A stretch of 64,000 nucleotides of DNA from Paulownia fortunei (lineage: Eukaryota; Streptophyta; Magnoliopsida; Lamiales; Paulowniaceae), in assembly GCA_019321725.1 (NCBI GenBank), contig CM033113.1, positions 11,656,001-11,720,000 on the forward strand, given 5' to 3'. The notes under the pieces were generated by a model. The model made no database searches, was not told the DNA's origin, and saw only the letters and a list, made by a program, of their open reading frames with translations. How positions within the stretch are numbered: the first letter of the stretch is position 1; each line of letters starts with the position of its first letter. Positions 1 through 11,384 of the stretch are shown in pieces. The translations under genes and the position numbers were made by a program.

Positions 1-742
1 AATAAGTATTGACGTTAAAATCTTTCTTGTTTAGTGACGATTCTTGATTTTTGTATCACTAATGACACAATAAATATTTAGGTTCATTTAGTTTAATGTA
101 CAGTTCTACTAAACCTACTGCTGACATGAAATCTTGATTTGTTATAGCAAAGGTGTACATAAATATTTAATCCCATAAACAAGTATTAATATTAAGAGAT
201 ATTTTGCAAATAATAAGACAATATCATCACTACCTTAATGCATGAGCTCTTTGATAATATCTTTTCATTAGAACCTTTATTATATATAGATTCCAATGGT
301 GGCATTTAAATGAGGTAAAAATAATAAATAATTATTTATCTATCCAAAACTCTAGAGCGAATCCCTAATTGTAAATACTGAAAATTTTAAATAACTTCCT
401 TGTTGATCGACCTTTGACTCTAGAGAAATTTATTTCTTGATACAACCTATACTTAGATTTGCAACTTTAAAGTTGTAGCATTGTGCGGCAACCATAGTTC
501 AATAGTTTACAATATTAATGATCGATTAAAAATAATTAACACATTTCGACCTTTGAGATTAATTTTGATCAGTACTTACCATTTAACTTTGACCTAGATT
601 GTATTGAAAAAGACTATAATACCTCTACAATATAATTAAATTACATCTTAATATAAACTCAATCTTGGTTGCCATTGTTAGCCAACCATGTTCGAATCCA
701 CCTTCTTTAGTCAAAGGCTAAACCTCCATCACTAGCCGTCGA
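1..742. other. AT-rich intergenic DNA, no gene seen
   Basis: No ORF, RNA gene or recognisable transposon end stands out here. The stretch ends directly at the 5' LTR of the first Copia element; the five bases before the LTR (gtcga) do not match those after the 3' LTR (ataat). Confidence 0.6.
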
Positions 743-1420
743 TGTTGGAATTAATGGAGTAAATTGAAAAAGTCTCCAATTTAATAAAAAAACTTACAAA
801 CTTGAAAAGATGTCTTCAATTTAATAAAAATGTTTGAATCTTGAAAAGGTATCTAATGATATGAATGGTTATAGGTACATATGAAGAATTGTGATTGTTC
901 ATTAATATTGACGTGACACGATGAATAAACACATCTATTCATGAGTAAGAGGTACATGATAAGGGTTGTGAACTTTCATGAAGAGATGCAGTGTGAACCA
1001 CTGGATCACAATCATATCTTAAGGAATGCAATCCAATGATTCAAATTAATTCAAATTAAGAGAAATGACCAATCACGATAAGACACCTATAAATCTATAA
1101 ATAGACCCCTTCTCATTCTATTTTATTCACACCAAATCAATTCAGATTCAATTGATTTCTCTATTCTTTCTCCTACTAAAATATATTCTTATATTAGTAT
1201 TCTTATTCTCTTTTGATAAGTATACAATCGAGCTTTTGGTTCGATCGATAAAATTAGTATAGTATTGTACTAATTTTAGAAAAGAGGTATTGTATATTGG
1301 AAGATAGACGTCCAAGTTCCTATAGTACCATGTAGGGAACGAAATCTATCTTAAGGAGATTAGCTTCATACTTATCTCACTTCAATTGAAATAAAATCTC
1401 CTTTCGACATAATACAACCA
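743..1420 (+). repeat. 5' LTR of Copia 1
   Basis: Begins TGTTGGAATTAATGG and ends AATACAACCA. It aligns along its whole length with 5711-6392. A TATA box (TATAAATA, 1096-1103), conserved in the 3' copy at 6066-6073, marks the probable LTR promoter. Confidence 0.9.
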
Positions 1421-1444
1421 AAAATCTTAAGACAGATTTTTCGG

Positions 1445-2295
1445 ATGGCTATTACTGAAGTGCTAACTGATGTAAGAAATGGAGCAGCTGCTAGTTCTAA
1501 TTCAATAATCATGCCTCAAGCTTCCCAGCATGAGAAATTGGAGAATTTTACTGGAGCTGATTTCAAGAGATGACAGCAAAAGATGTTGTTCTATTTCATC
1601 ACCATGAACTTGGCAAGGTTCTTGACGGAAGATGTTTCTACCGTTCTGGAGGAAGTAAGAGATCCCCAAAAATGAGTTGCCCTTGATGCATGGTGTCACA
1701 ACGACTTCCTATGCAGAAATTATATGCTCAATAGACTAGACAACACATTATATAATGTGTATTATTCAGTCAAAACTGCAAAAGAGCTGTGGAATTCTCT
1801 TAACAAGAAGGTTAAAAGTGGAATATGCCGGCACAAAGAAGTTTATCGCTGGCAAATTCCTTGACTTCAAAATGGTTGTTACCAAATCCGTTATCAGCTA
1901 GGTACAAGAGATGCATATCACATCATACATGATATACTAGCTGATGGGATGATGCTGAACGAATCTTTCCAAGTTATTACTCTGATTGAGAAGTTGTGTC
2001 CATTAATGGAAAGATTTCAAGAACTATGTCAAGTAAAGAGATGACAATAGATGATCTAATTGTTCGTCTTCGAATTAAGAAAGACAACAGGGTTGCAGAA
2101 AAGAAGATTTTTGCTAACCAGATGGAGGCTAAAGCCAACATGGTAGAGGACTCCAAAACCAAGAAGGGTAAGAAGAGGAAGCATCCTGACTTATCCACAG
2201 ACAATAATGCAAAGTGGTTCAAGGGTAATTGCTACAACTGTGGCAAGTCGAACCATAAGGTGAAGGATTGTCAACTTCCGAAGAAGGGTAATTAG
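1445..2295 (+). pseudogene. Copia 1 gag remnant
   Basis: The reading frame starts at ATG 1445 (MAITEVLTDVRNG...), 24 bp after the LTR, and meets a stop at 1571-1573 where related gag proteins carry Trp in an F-K-x-W context; TGG to TGA is a one-base change. The frame recovers and ends with a zinc knuckle at 2230-2271, CYNCGKSNHKVKDC (CX2CX4HX4C), that would bind RNA in the particle. A basic Lys-rich stretch precedes the knuckle, as in plant Copia gag. Family assignment is solid; function is lost. Confidence 0.85.
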
Positions 2296-2307
2296 AACCA
2301 AGCTAAT

Positions 2308-5170
2308 GTGACTGAAGATAAGATAGTGTCAGTAGACATGTCGGACCTAATGATCTCGATTGTTGTGTTTGAAGCCAACTTGGTGGATAACCCGAGGGAA
2401 TGGTGGCTTGACACAAGAGCTACATGCCACATTTGCTCAGACAAGGAGATGTTCTCCATATACATTCCAATCAATGGAAGAAAGCTATTTATGGGTAACT
2501 CATCAACTTCCAACATAGTCGGATTGGGAAAAGTGGTACTGAAGATAACATTAGGCAAGGAGCTGACCTTAGTTGATGTACTAAATGTTCCAGATATCTG
2601 AAAGAATTTGGTATCTAGTTCATTACTTGTCAAAAGTGGGTTTAGACTAGTATTTGAATTTGACAAATTTGTACTGACAAAAAATGGTCAATTTGTAGGA
2701 AAGAGATATGTAATTAAAGGGCTATTTAAGATAAATATAATACTTGTACTCAAAACTTTTGAAAGCAATAAAAGTTTATCTTCTACTTGCTTGAGTCTTC
2801 TTCTTTATGGCACTATAGACTAAGTCATGTTAATCGAGCTTCTCTAAGAAAGCTGACAGGTTTAGGCCTTATACCTAAACTTGATACTAATGAAAAACAC
2901 AAATGTGAAATTTGTGTTGAAGCTAAGTTTGCTAAGAAATCTTTTAATTTAGCTTAAAGAAGTTGCAAACTTCTAAGCTTGATACATTGTGATATATGTG
3001 ATCTAAACTTAGTTCAAAGTTAAGGTGGTAATTTTTTTTTTATTACCTTTATTGATGATCACACTAGATATTGCTATGTATATTTACTAAGGAGTAAAGA
3101 TGAGGCTTTGGACGCTTTCGCCACTTATAAAAATAAAGTTGGAAATTAACTTGATGGGATAATTAATGTATTAAGATTCGACAGAGGTGGAGAATATGAT
3201 TCATCATCTTTTGGTGAGATATGTGCTAAGTTTGGAATTATTCACCAAACTACAACTTCATATGCGCCTCAGCAGAATGGAATTGTTGAGAGAAAGAATA
3301 GAACTCTTAAGGATATAGTTAATGCTATGCTTATTAGTTCTGGATTACCTCAGAACTTGTGGGGGAAAGTTGTTCTTAAAACTAACTTTATTTTAAATAG
3401 AGTTCCTCATAAAAAAACCAAATTAATACTTTATGAAATATGGAGAGGTAATATGCCTTCCTAGAAATACTTAAAAATATGGGGGTGTCTAGGTAAAGTA
3501 GCTATACCATCTTTTAAAAAGGTTAAGTTAGGTCATAAAACTATTTTTTGCACTTTTGTTAGATATGTAATAAACAGTAGTGCATATAGATTTTTGGTAC
3601 ATAAATCTTGTATAAGTAACATTCATGTGAACACAATCATTGAATCCAAAGATGCTGAATTTTTTAAAGATGTGTTCCCCTCTAAAGGAGATATTCAAAA
3701 GAATACTCAAAAAAGGATACATGAAGCTACGTTTAAGAATGACATAGAATTTGAACCTAGAAGGAGTAAGAGAGCTAAAGTAACTAATTTTTTTGGTCCA
3801 AATTTTATGACATATATGATTGAGAATGAACCTCAAACCTTTAATGAGGCTATGACTAGTCCAGAAGCTCTATTCTAGAAGGAAGCTATAAACAGTGAAA
3901 TAGAATCCATTCTAGGTAATAATACTTGGCAAATGGTTGATATTCTTTCGGGAACTAAACTAATTCGATGTAAATAAATTTTTTAAAAAAAGTTAAAGGC
4001 AGACAGTTCAATTGATAAATACAAGGCTAGACTTGTTGTCAAGGGATATCGTCAAAAGGGAGGTATTGACTATTTTAACACTTATTCACTGGTAATAAGG
4101 ATTACGTCAATCCGGATCTTAATAGTCATAACAGCCTTGTATGATTTGCACATACATTAGCTAGATGTAAAAACTGCATTTTAAATGGTAATCTGGATGA
4201 AGAAATTTATATGGAGTAACCTGATGGCTTCAAAGTAAAAGGACAAGAACACAAAATGTGTAGACTTGTCAAATCTCGTTATGGGTTGAAACAAGCCCCT
4301 AAACAATGGTACGAAAAATTTGACAGTATCTTGAAAAAAACATGTTCACCATAAATGAGTGTGATAAATGTGTCTACTCCAAGAAATTTAGAGAAGCACA
4401 TATACTTATATGTCATTATGTAGATGACATACTCATATTAGGAACTAATATAGAAGTCATCAACAAGACAAAGAAAATGTTCACTAATAACTTTGACATG
4501 AAAGATATGGGTGAAACTGATGTGATCTTGGAAAAGATCTCTGGAATACCTATTGGGATATCTTTATCCCAATCACATTATGTGATAAAGTGGATGAGAG
4601 ATTTAATTTCCATAGTATTAAAGAGACAAGTAATCCATTTCTATTGCATATTATTCTTCACAAGAATACTGAAAATGAAAAACAATAATTAGAATATTCC
4701 CAAATCATTGGAAGCCTAATGTACTTAATGAATCGTACGAGGCCAAGCATAGCTTACGCTGTAAGTAAGCTAAGTAGATTTACAAGTAACCCAAATAATG
4801 ATTACTGGAGTGCATTACTTATAGTATTGGGATACTTAAAAAGAACCAAGGAGTATGAAAATCTTCTAAACAGACATGTATAACTCGTTCTACTATGGAA
4901 TTCGAGTTTATAGTTTTAGATAAAGCTGGAGAAGAAACGAAATGGTTAAAACATTTCACAAAAGATGTTCAAATATAGCCAAAATCGGTGCCAGCAATAT
5001 ACATTCATTGCGATAGTCATACAACTATAGTTAGGGTACAAAATGTTGTATATAATCGTAAGTAATACTGTTAGGTAGTTGCTCTCTAATATAACTATAT
5101 CAATTGATTTTGTAAAATCAAAAGATAACCTAGCGGATTCATTTACTAAGGGGTTATCAAGAGAGTGAAT
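2308..5170 (+). pseudogene. Copia 1 pol remnant (PR-IN-RT-RH)
   Basis: Protease: [12 protein letters not shown] near 2400-2436, where the catalytic D-S/T-G triad reads DTR (Gly lost). GAG-pre-integrase zinc-binding His/Cys residues lie around 2815-2935. The integrase core shows HCDIC near 2985, FDRGGEYD near 3180 and VERKNR near 3287, the three acidic catalytic positions. RT has KYKARLVVKGY near 4017, GLKQAP near 4284 and an intact YVDDIL motif at about 4419-4436. RNase H remnants include GSLMYLMNRTRPSIAYAVSKL (4710-4775) and a decayed C-terminus to about 5160. There are numerous stops and frame changes, so several reading frames must be combined to follow it. Confidence 0.88.
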
Positions 5171-5701
5171 AGACTGCGCATCAAGAGAAATAGGTTTAAA
5201 GCCTAAAGAATGAATGAGTCATCTTAATGGAAACCTAATCTAGCAACTAGAGATCCTACGAACTAGGTTCAATAGGAAAACTAAGATATGAATAACTCGA
5301 TTAGAAGTACTAATAAGTGCTACCTACAAAATGGTTAAGGATAAGCATTGCTTTTAATGATGCCTATATCTTGTAAAGTATAAGTGGAGTATAGTGGCCG
5401 GTTCTACGAGAATTTTTGATAAGCGAATTCTCTAAAACACTTGCAGAACCCAAAAGAGTTCATGGCTGAAATAATGAACACAATAGAGAACCAAACTCGA
5501 TATGAGAGTTAGTGTGTGGAGTCTATTAATTGGGCTCGCAATAACGACTGATAGTTCAAAACTTAAAGTTCACTGATTAGCCAAGTCTAATAGGCTTTTA
5601 CTAGGGAAGGTTCAAAGCAAAAACTACCTATCTCAATGTAATATTTTTCAAACAGTATTCTTCTTTATCTTCCTAATTTTGTGTTGACTTCTTATATTCA
5701 T

Positions 5702-5710
5702 ATGGGGGAT
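5702..5710 (+). other. Polypurine tract of Copia 1
   Basis: The purine-rich string atgggggat sits directly before the 3' LTR, the expected site for plus-strand DNA priming. Confidence 0.65.
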
Positions 5711-6392
5711 TATTGAAATTAATGGGGTGAATTGAAAAGGTCTCCAATTTAATGAAAAAGCTTCCAAGCTTGAAAAGATGTCTCCGATTTAATAAAAAAA
5801 TTTGAAACTTAAAAAAGTATCTAATGATATGAACAGTCACAAGGGTACACATGAAGAGTTGTGATTGTTCATTAATATTGACGGGACATGATGAATAGGC
5901 ACATCTATTCATAAATAAATGGTGCATGGTAAGGGTTGTAAACCTTCATGAAAGGATGCAGTGTGAACTAATAGATCGCAACTATATCTTAAGAGATGTA
6001 ATCCAATGGTTCAAATTGATTCTAATTAAGAGACATGACCAATCACCATGAGGCACCTAGAAATCTATAAATAGACCCCTTCTCATTCCATTTTCTCCAT
6101 ACCAAATCAATTTACATTCAATTGATTTCTCTATTCTCTCTCCTACTAAAATATATTATGATATTTTAGTATTCTTATTCACTTTTGAGAAGTATATAAT
6201 TGAACTTTTGGTTCGACCGATAAAATTAGCATAGTGTTGTACTAATTTTAGAAAAAAAATGTTGTATCTTGGGAGACAAACGTCCAACTTCCTATAGTAC
6301 CGTGTAGGGGATAAAATCTATCTTAAGAAGAATAACTTCGTGCTTACCTCACTTCAACTGAAATAAAATCTCATTTCGACACAATACAACCA
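5711..6392 (+). repeat. 3' LTR of Copia 1
   Basis: Aligns with 743-1420 throughout, with scattered substitutions; its first two bases are TA rather than TG. It ends AATACAACCA. TATA box at 6066-6073. Confidence 0.9.
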
Positions 6393-7547
6393 ATAATTGG
6401 TGCGCTATCTTGTTATCTCTTATTCCACATATATGTATATATATGGTTTGGGAGTGAGCGATACATAATATTAAGATGTATTTGTACTTCTAGATTAGGT
6501 TTGAGGGGTATGGACAACTAAGATTTTACTGTTGAGGTTTGTACAATGGAGGGGTAGAACAATTGGTGTCGACTATAGTAACATGACTGTTAGGAAGGAG
6601 AAGAAGAAAAATATGAGGGGGGAGAAAAAATTCAAACAAGAAAGGGAAAATTCCAATTTTATTTGAAATTAATATAAAAACCTGATTTAGAAAATTTATG
6701 GATTTGGGAAGATATAGTTTTTTTGAGTATGCTTTTGTCCATACAAATGAGGCGAAGACTAACTTTTTGGTCCAAAGCACATCCGTATACCAAAAGGGTT
6801 GGGTTTGTTGGTAGGAAGTTGCAAATCTAGTTATAGTTAGTTGGGAATTACATTTTTGGTCGCCACACATGCAGCATGCGCTGATTTTCCACAAAAATAG
6901 AAAAATCTCCAATTTTGAAAATCTCATGTTGGTCACATGCCTTTTTTCTGGTTATATTCAAAATTTCCAACTTGTCCTCAAATTGCAAAAACTTAAAATA
7001 ATCTAAATTGTCGGTGTCAATAATTAATGAACGAAAATGCCACCCTCCTTTATTTATAGAATGAAAATTAAAAATTTGCCTTTGAGGAATTATGATATAA
7101 TATGATGTTATCCCCATAAAATCTAATAACACTAATATTGCCATAATATGGTCCATACAATCTAATATTCATTAAATTTTTGGCAGATAAAAATAAATTC
7201 CAAAAATTAATAAGTATTTTCCAATTTTCTGAGGTCCACAACAGCTACTCCTATTACTTATCAACGTCGGTCAATATTATAGGATATTGGCCGAGAACTA
7301 TGCTCGAGCCATTGATGAATCAGATCTTCAACGAGCCAAAATGAGGCCCTGGCTAGTGATACGCGACTAATGACCAGTTTAGCTACCCGAGATTGTAAAG
7401 AAGCCAAGTGTTTAAGAAGCTGCAATCGATGGTGGACGAAGGAGGTGGCATTGGAATCCTGACCAAAACTATTGCTGATGCCTGAGATGCATCTTGCTTG
7501 ATCTCTGCATCTGTTGCGGGCTTGCAAAGTAGTAAGAATTTGATCTT
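6393..7547. other. Non-coding spacer, no recognised gene
   Basis: Open frames on the minus strand at 6526-6936, 6848-7156 and 7261-7593 have no motif I recognise and no codon or context support. On the minus strand the 6850-7150 stretch has a TATA-like CTATAAATAAAGG and could be an old LTR, but no partner copy is in the window. Confidence 0.4.
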
Positions 7548-7607
7548 TGTTAGGGAAGACTAAGTGGAGATAATATATTGTTAGGGAAGGCAAGTGGAGA
7601 TAATATA
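7548..7607 (+). repeat. Tandem duplication of a ~30-bp unit
   Basis: Units at 7548-7577 and 7579-7607 both read TGTTAGGGAAG(a/g)C...AAGTGGAGATAATATA and differ by one substitution and a 1-bp indel. Confidence 0.85.
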
Positions 7608-7910
7608 CATACTAATTAAATATGTGTAGCGTATTACTTGCAATGCCAATGTTTGAAAATGAAATTCTCATTATTAGTCCTTCATATAATCTGCTCTAGC
7701 TTTAGTATTTTTTTCTTTCTTTGTTTTTTATTTTGTTTTAGAATTAAAAATTTCATTAACCCAAAGAGTTCACAAAATAAGATTAGAAAGAAAGATATCT
7801 CGGCTAGCAGGGACTTGCCAAACACAAATACTACCGACACTAACGTATCCTATCATATATCGACTACAAACCCACAATATTTGATTGGTATTGTTTGGTT
7901 TTTAAAACAT

Positions 7911-8043
7911 TGAATAAACTATTTAAATAATCAAATAAAACCAATACTTAATATTTTGTTGGGTTTTGGGAGAGAAATACTAAGTATTTTTTTATTTGAT
8001 TATTTAAGTATTATTTTTATCTTATTATTTAAGTAGTTTATTA
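7911..8043. repeat. Imperfect inverted repeat (palindrome)
   Basis: The left arm (7911-7951) is complementary to the right arm (8004-8043) at most positions. A nearly perfect 19-bp pairing also exists between 7921-7940 and about 7989-8008. The loop contains a short G-rich segment. The structure ends where the target duplication of the MITE at 8048 starts. Confidence 0.75.
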
Positions 8044-8047
8044 TAAG

Positions 8048-8430
8048 CAATGTTTTAAAAATCGGATCGAATTGATCGATTTGACCAATCCAATCGTAAA
8101 TCAGTTGTTGGTTTGATCCGTTTAGGTGCAAAAACTCTAAAATTCGATCAAAATCGGTCAAATCGATTAAAAAATTTATTTTTATGATCCTTAAATTTGA
8201 CATTTGGTAATATATATATGATTATTTGAATTTTAGACTTTTTTAAATATATTTTTTAATTGGTTATTTTTTTTTTTTACCTTATAGATTATAATTAATC
8301 TATTACATGATCATTTTATATAATATATAAAAAATATAGTTAACTTTCATTAAACCGATTCATCTGACTTGTTGAATCAATGACTGACGGTAAGATTAGT
8401 TTAGTCATCAATTTAATTATAAAAATATTG
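8048..8430. mobile_element. hAT-type MITE, non-autonomous
   Basis: Termini are CAATGTTTTAAAAAT and, inverted at the right end, CAATATTTTTATAAT, giving short imperfect terminal inverted repeats. The flanking 8-mers are attataag (8040-8047) and attctaag (8431-8438), an 8-bp target duplication with one mismatch, the length made by hAT transposases. The first 120 bp are rich in (a)tcgg/gatcg and gaccaatcc motifs common to dispersed plant foldback repeats. It encodes no transposase. Confidence 0.75.
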
Positions 8431-8830
8431 ATTCTAAGTATTTGTCTCAATTTATGAATTCTCTTAAGTGTAGCTATGATACAATTTTTTAGTTGGTCAT
8501 TCTAAGTGTATTAATAATATCATAAGGTTACGTATTTATTTTTATTTGATTATATTAAATTTATTATTTTTATGGATTATCTTAAGTTTGGATTTGAATT
8601 TTATTTGATTATTCAAAGTCTATCATTCTAAGATTTTGTATGCATATTTATTTGAATAATCTAAATTTATTATATTAAGTTTATATTTTATTTTTTATGA
8701 CTTATTATATTTTATTATACCTTGTATACAGTTGTTTTGTTATTTTAAGTTTATCATACTAAGATTTAGAATTGTTTTTTATTTTATTATTCTAAATTTA
8801 TCATTTTGATTTTTGTTCCTTGATGTTGAC
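8431..8830 (+). repeat. AT-rich degenerate tandem repeat
   Basis: Variants of a ~40-bp phrase recur (tttatttgattat / ttattctaaatttatcatt / ctaagattttg), at least five times between about 8480 and 8815. Copies are diverged. No coding content. Confidence 0.5.
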
Positions 8831-8970
8831 TAATATGTATATATTTGCTTCAATCTCATTTCAACAAAACAAAAGGTGGCTTATTCATTGTTTCTTCTTA
8901 ATAGAGGTTAGGTTGAGAGTTGAATCCTCTTAGCCACAATTGTGAAAAAAAAAAAAAATTCTTTAATGGC

Positions 8971-9290
8971 CCGTGATGTGCTTGGCATGGCCTGAACATG
9001 GGCCAATCCTAAAGTGAACTTTACGCTTAGAAGGGCTGATTTAGGGTTGTATTGGTTTACTAGTCCAAGTAGTCTTTCAATAAATTTCTCAAAAAAAAAA
9101 ATACAAATGTAATGGTTTGGGCTGGCCTTGAATATGGACCGATCCTAAAGTGAGTTTGGGCTTAGATGGGTTATAACAGGTTGAATTGAGTTTCAACCAT
9201 TAGGTCCAATTGAGGCCCAGTTCATATATCCTTAGCCGACCCATGTAGCTTATTACTGTTCACGAGCCAGTCTTGAACCAGTTTCTTGCA
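8971..9290 (+). repeat. Direct repeat pair with poly(A) runs
   Basis: The segments 8971-9030 and 9110-9165 both contain cttgg/ctggcc...gaa(c/t)atgg(g/a)cc(a/g)atcctaaagtga...cttag and each copy is followed by an A-rich run (9091-9102, 9288-9300). They could be two truncated insertions of one retroposed family, but no Pol III boxes were recognised. 9300-9531 holds nothing I can name. Confidence 0.45.
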
Positions 9291-9531
9291 AAAAAAAAAA
9301 GGTTATTTTTAATCTAAGAGAGTGGGAGTAGAGATATCTATCCAAATCTTATTATCAAAAATAACTTTAGATATGTGACAGCATATTCCAAACTGTGAAA
9401 CTTACCAATGCCAGATCTCAAGTAAAGAGGTTGATAAGGATGACAAGAGCCCTACTAAAGAAATATCTTTTTTTCACCATTTCCCTTCATGTTTAAAGCA
9501 CATTTTGACCTCATTCCTCAAATGAAACAAG

Positions 9532-9721
9532 TGTTCAGAGCCTATAAATACCACATATCTGCACATTAATAAGATATTATCCACTTTGGCTTAAATCCTC
9601 ATGGTTTTATTTTTGGACTTTATATGAAATGCCTCATCCCAATTGAGATATTGTACAAACTTATAAATCCATGACATTTTCCATTTCCAATCAATGTAGA
9701 ACTTTGTTTGAACACCTAACA
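9532..9721 (-). repeat. 3' LTR of TRIM-like copy A
   Basis: On the minus strand it runs from TGTTAGGTGTTC to GGCTCTGAACA, with a 'ctacattgattggaaatgg' block and 'gtggataatatctt' block typical of small plant LTRs. Aligns with 11799-11985 (187 bp). Confidence 0.72.
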
Positions 9722-10087
9722 ATTTTCTCATTGAACAAAAGACCATCGAGCCTCTCCTTAAACTGCAATCTAGTTTATCTTCCTCACTAGGAAGATCTTG
9801 CTACATCGAGTCGACTCATCTTCATCGTGTTGGAGCTCACACCTTACATGAAGTACAGAGCACCATCTATCTCGAGAGCTCGCCCAGGTCAACTCCTTCT
9901 CATCATGTGGACCATGTAGTACTGGAGGACATTGCCTGTCCAATAGAGATCAATCACATATATCCTATATTTGCCTGGGGCTCACAATCTTCATTTAGTA
10001 TTGAGAATTTCCTCCTTATGGCTAAATGTAGGCCATGGCTCTAATACCATATATTGTGAGTCCATGGATATCATATATCTCCACATT
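9532..10087 (-). mobile_element. TRIM-like LTR element, copy A
   Basis: Read on the minus strand this copy has a short piece resembling the LTR end (10087-10054), a primer-site-like TGGTATTAGAGC (close to the tRNA-iMet primer-site consensus) at about 10039-10050, a ~330-bp non-coding body, and a 190-bp LTR (9721-9532). It encodes no protein. Its body and LTR are homologous to copy B at 11385-11985 in the opposite orientation. The 5' LTR is cut down to ~34 bp where it meets the Copia gag remnant. Confidence 0.7.
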
Positions 10088-10098
10088 TCTAAACATAC

Positions 10099-10740
10099 TT
10101 ATCCCACTTTTTGACTGCCTCTATTTCCATTACCTTTGTTGGAATTTCTATTGATATTTCTCCCCCTACTCTCAATGTTAAGAGCTAAATTTGACATTGA
10201 GGCTTCTCCAGAATCCTTCCTTCGAACTTCTTCCACTAGGATATAATTCCTAACATCAACGAATTTCAATTTTGCATTTTCAATTGAATTTGTAACAACC
10301 ACTCGTATAGCTTCCCAATTATAAAGTAATGAGTCCATGACAATAAGACACAAATCTCATCATCAAATTTAATATTCAGTGATACCAATTGATTCAAAAT
10401 AGTATTAAATTCATTTAGATGTTCTACAACTAAACCATCTTTAGGCATCTTCAAATTGAATAATTTTTTGAAGAGATATAGCTTGTTATTAGCTGAGGGT
10501 TGCCTATGCGTATTTGACAGGGCTTTCACAAACCCTATTGTGGTCCTCTTATATGCTATGTTGTGGGTCAGGTTCTTTGACAGCTTCAAACAAATCTCTC
10601 CCAAAATCAAGAAGATTCCAATCATTTTCCTTTATACCTTCAGGCTTCGTGCCTTCCAAAAGCAAGTGCAATTTCTTGCTATAGAGGTAGTCCTCCATCT
10701 GCATTTTACAAAAATGAAAAATCCAAACCATTAAAATTTG
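10099..10740 (-). pseudogene. Copia gag remnant (second family)
   Basis: On the minus strand three frames together give a plant Copia gag: CKMQMEDYLYSKKLHL near 10700-10650, then KALSN...PSANNK...LFKKLFNLKM near 10540-10440, HLNEFNTILNQLVSLNIKFDDEI near 10430-10360, and EEVRRKDSGEAS near 10230-10190. These are hallmark blocks of the UBN2-type gag family. At least two frameshifts and several stops are present. The start side faces a primer site and LTR at 10796 onward, so this is the 5' part of an element whose pol has been replaced by the TRIM-like copy A. Confidence 0.85.
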
Positions 10741-10795
10741 GTAATACCCAATGTCTATCCTTCTTTGCCTACCATCATTCTCAATCTGGACACTA

Positions 10796-10807
10796 GCTTT
10801 GGTACCA
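10796..10807 (-). other. Primer binding site, tRNA-iMet type
   Basis: Minus-strand TGGTACCAAAGC matches TGGTATCAGAGC at 10 of 12 positions and lies two bases after an LTR end reading CCTAACA. Confidence 0.75.
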
Positions 10808-10809
10808 GT

Positions 10810-11350
10810 TGTTAGGAATTCACCATGTTCAAATTCTAAGAATTCACTGAGAAAGAATAAAATTGCCAAAGAAAATAAATGCAAGAAACATAAAATTTAT
10901 ACAAGTTGCCCACTATATGTGACTATGTTCTATTTTGTTGTTGTAGATTTCACTGTAATGAAAGGAGATTAAAAGTACAAGATAATTATCAAGCTCTCTC
11001 AACCCCCAATATGCGTTTTCTCTCTCTAAATTTTTTTAATTCTCGTAATACAATGAATACCTAAACTCTTATCCTATTTATATAAGATTCCATATAGAAA
11101 AAGACAAAAAAACCCCAAAAGAAAAACCTAAAAATGCTTCTCAAACCCGACTCACAGGGTCTAGGTGTTGCCCTTATTGTCTCCAAGTCGAAGGTGCTGC
11201 AAAGCAAGGCCTAGGCACCCAAAGGCACCAGTTCGATAAGTTTTCCAGCGTATTCAAAGCACCCGCCCCATTTTCTTGAGCCGCATAGCTCATCATGAGA
11301 AGGAATTAAAATGCGATTTTTGTCTCTCATTTTGAGGCTTACTTTTGGAG
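10810..11350 (-). repeat. 5' LTR (partial) of the minus-strand Copia remnant
   Basis: On the minus strand the LTR ends GAATTCCTAACA at 10810, immediately upstream of the primer site. Its outer boundary is not defined: no TGTTAGG partner end is visible. A GC-richer block with gcctaggcaccc-type motifs (11150-11260) may belong to it. The outer limit given here is a guess. Confidence 0.5.
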
Positions 11351-11384
11351 AAGTATAAAATACCTACAAGATTTTATAGACTTT

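Larger units (their letters stand above)
743..6392 (+). mobile_element. Copia LTR retrotransposon 1, degenerate
   Basis: The element has two direct repeats of about 680 bp (743-1420 and 5711-6392) enclosing a Copia-order coding region: gag with a CCHC knuckle, protease, integrase, reverse transcriptase, RNase H. The integrase lying before the RT is diagnostic of Ty1/Copia. Many in-frame stops and small indels break every domain, so it is not autonomous. I see neither a target-site duplication nor a clear tRNA-Met primer site after the 5' LTR. That may reflect mutation, a different primer tRNA, or recombination between copies. The terminal TG is kept in the 5' LTR but is TA in the 3' LTR. Confidence 0.93.

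Noticed and set aside
1977..2666. Minus-strand frames opposite Copia 1 gag and protease
   Set aside because: Shadows of the plus-strand gag with the CCHC knuckle and protease motif.
7261..7593. 110-codon minus-strand frame
   Set aside because: No recognised motif or homologue, no splice or promoter context; the plus strand of the same stretch is equally open in pieces.
8971..9300. tRNA-derived SINE
   Set aside because: Poly(A) runs and a repeated body are present but I could not find credible A and B boxes.
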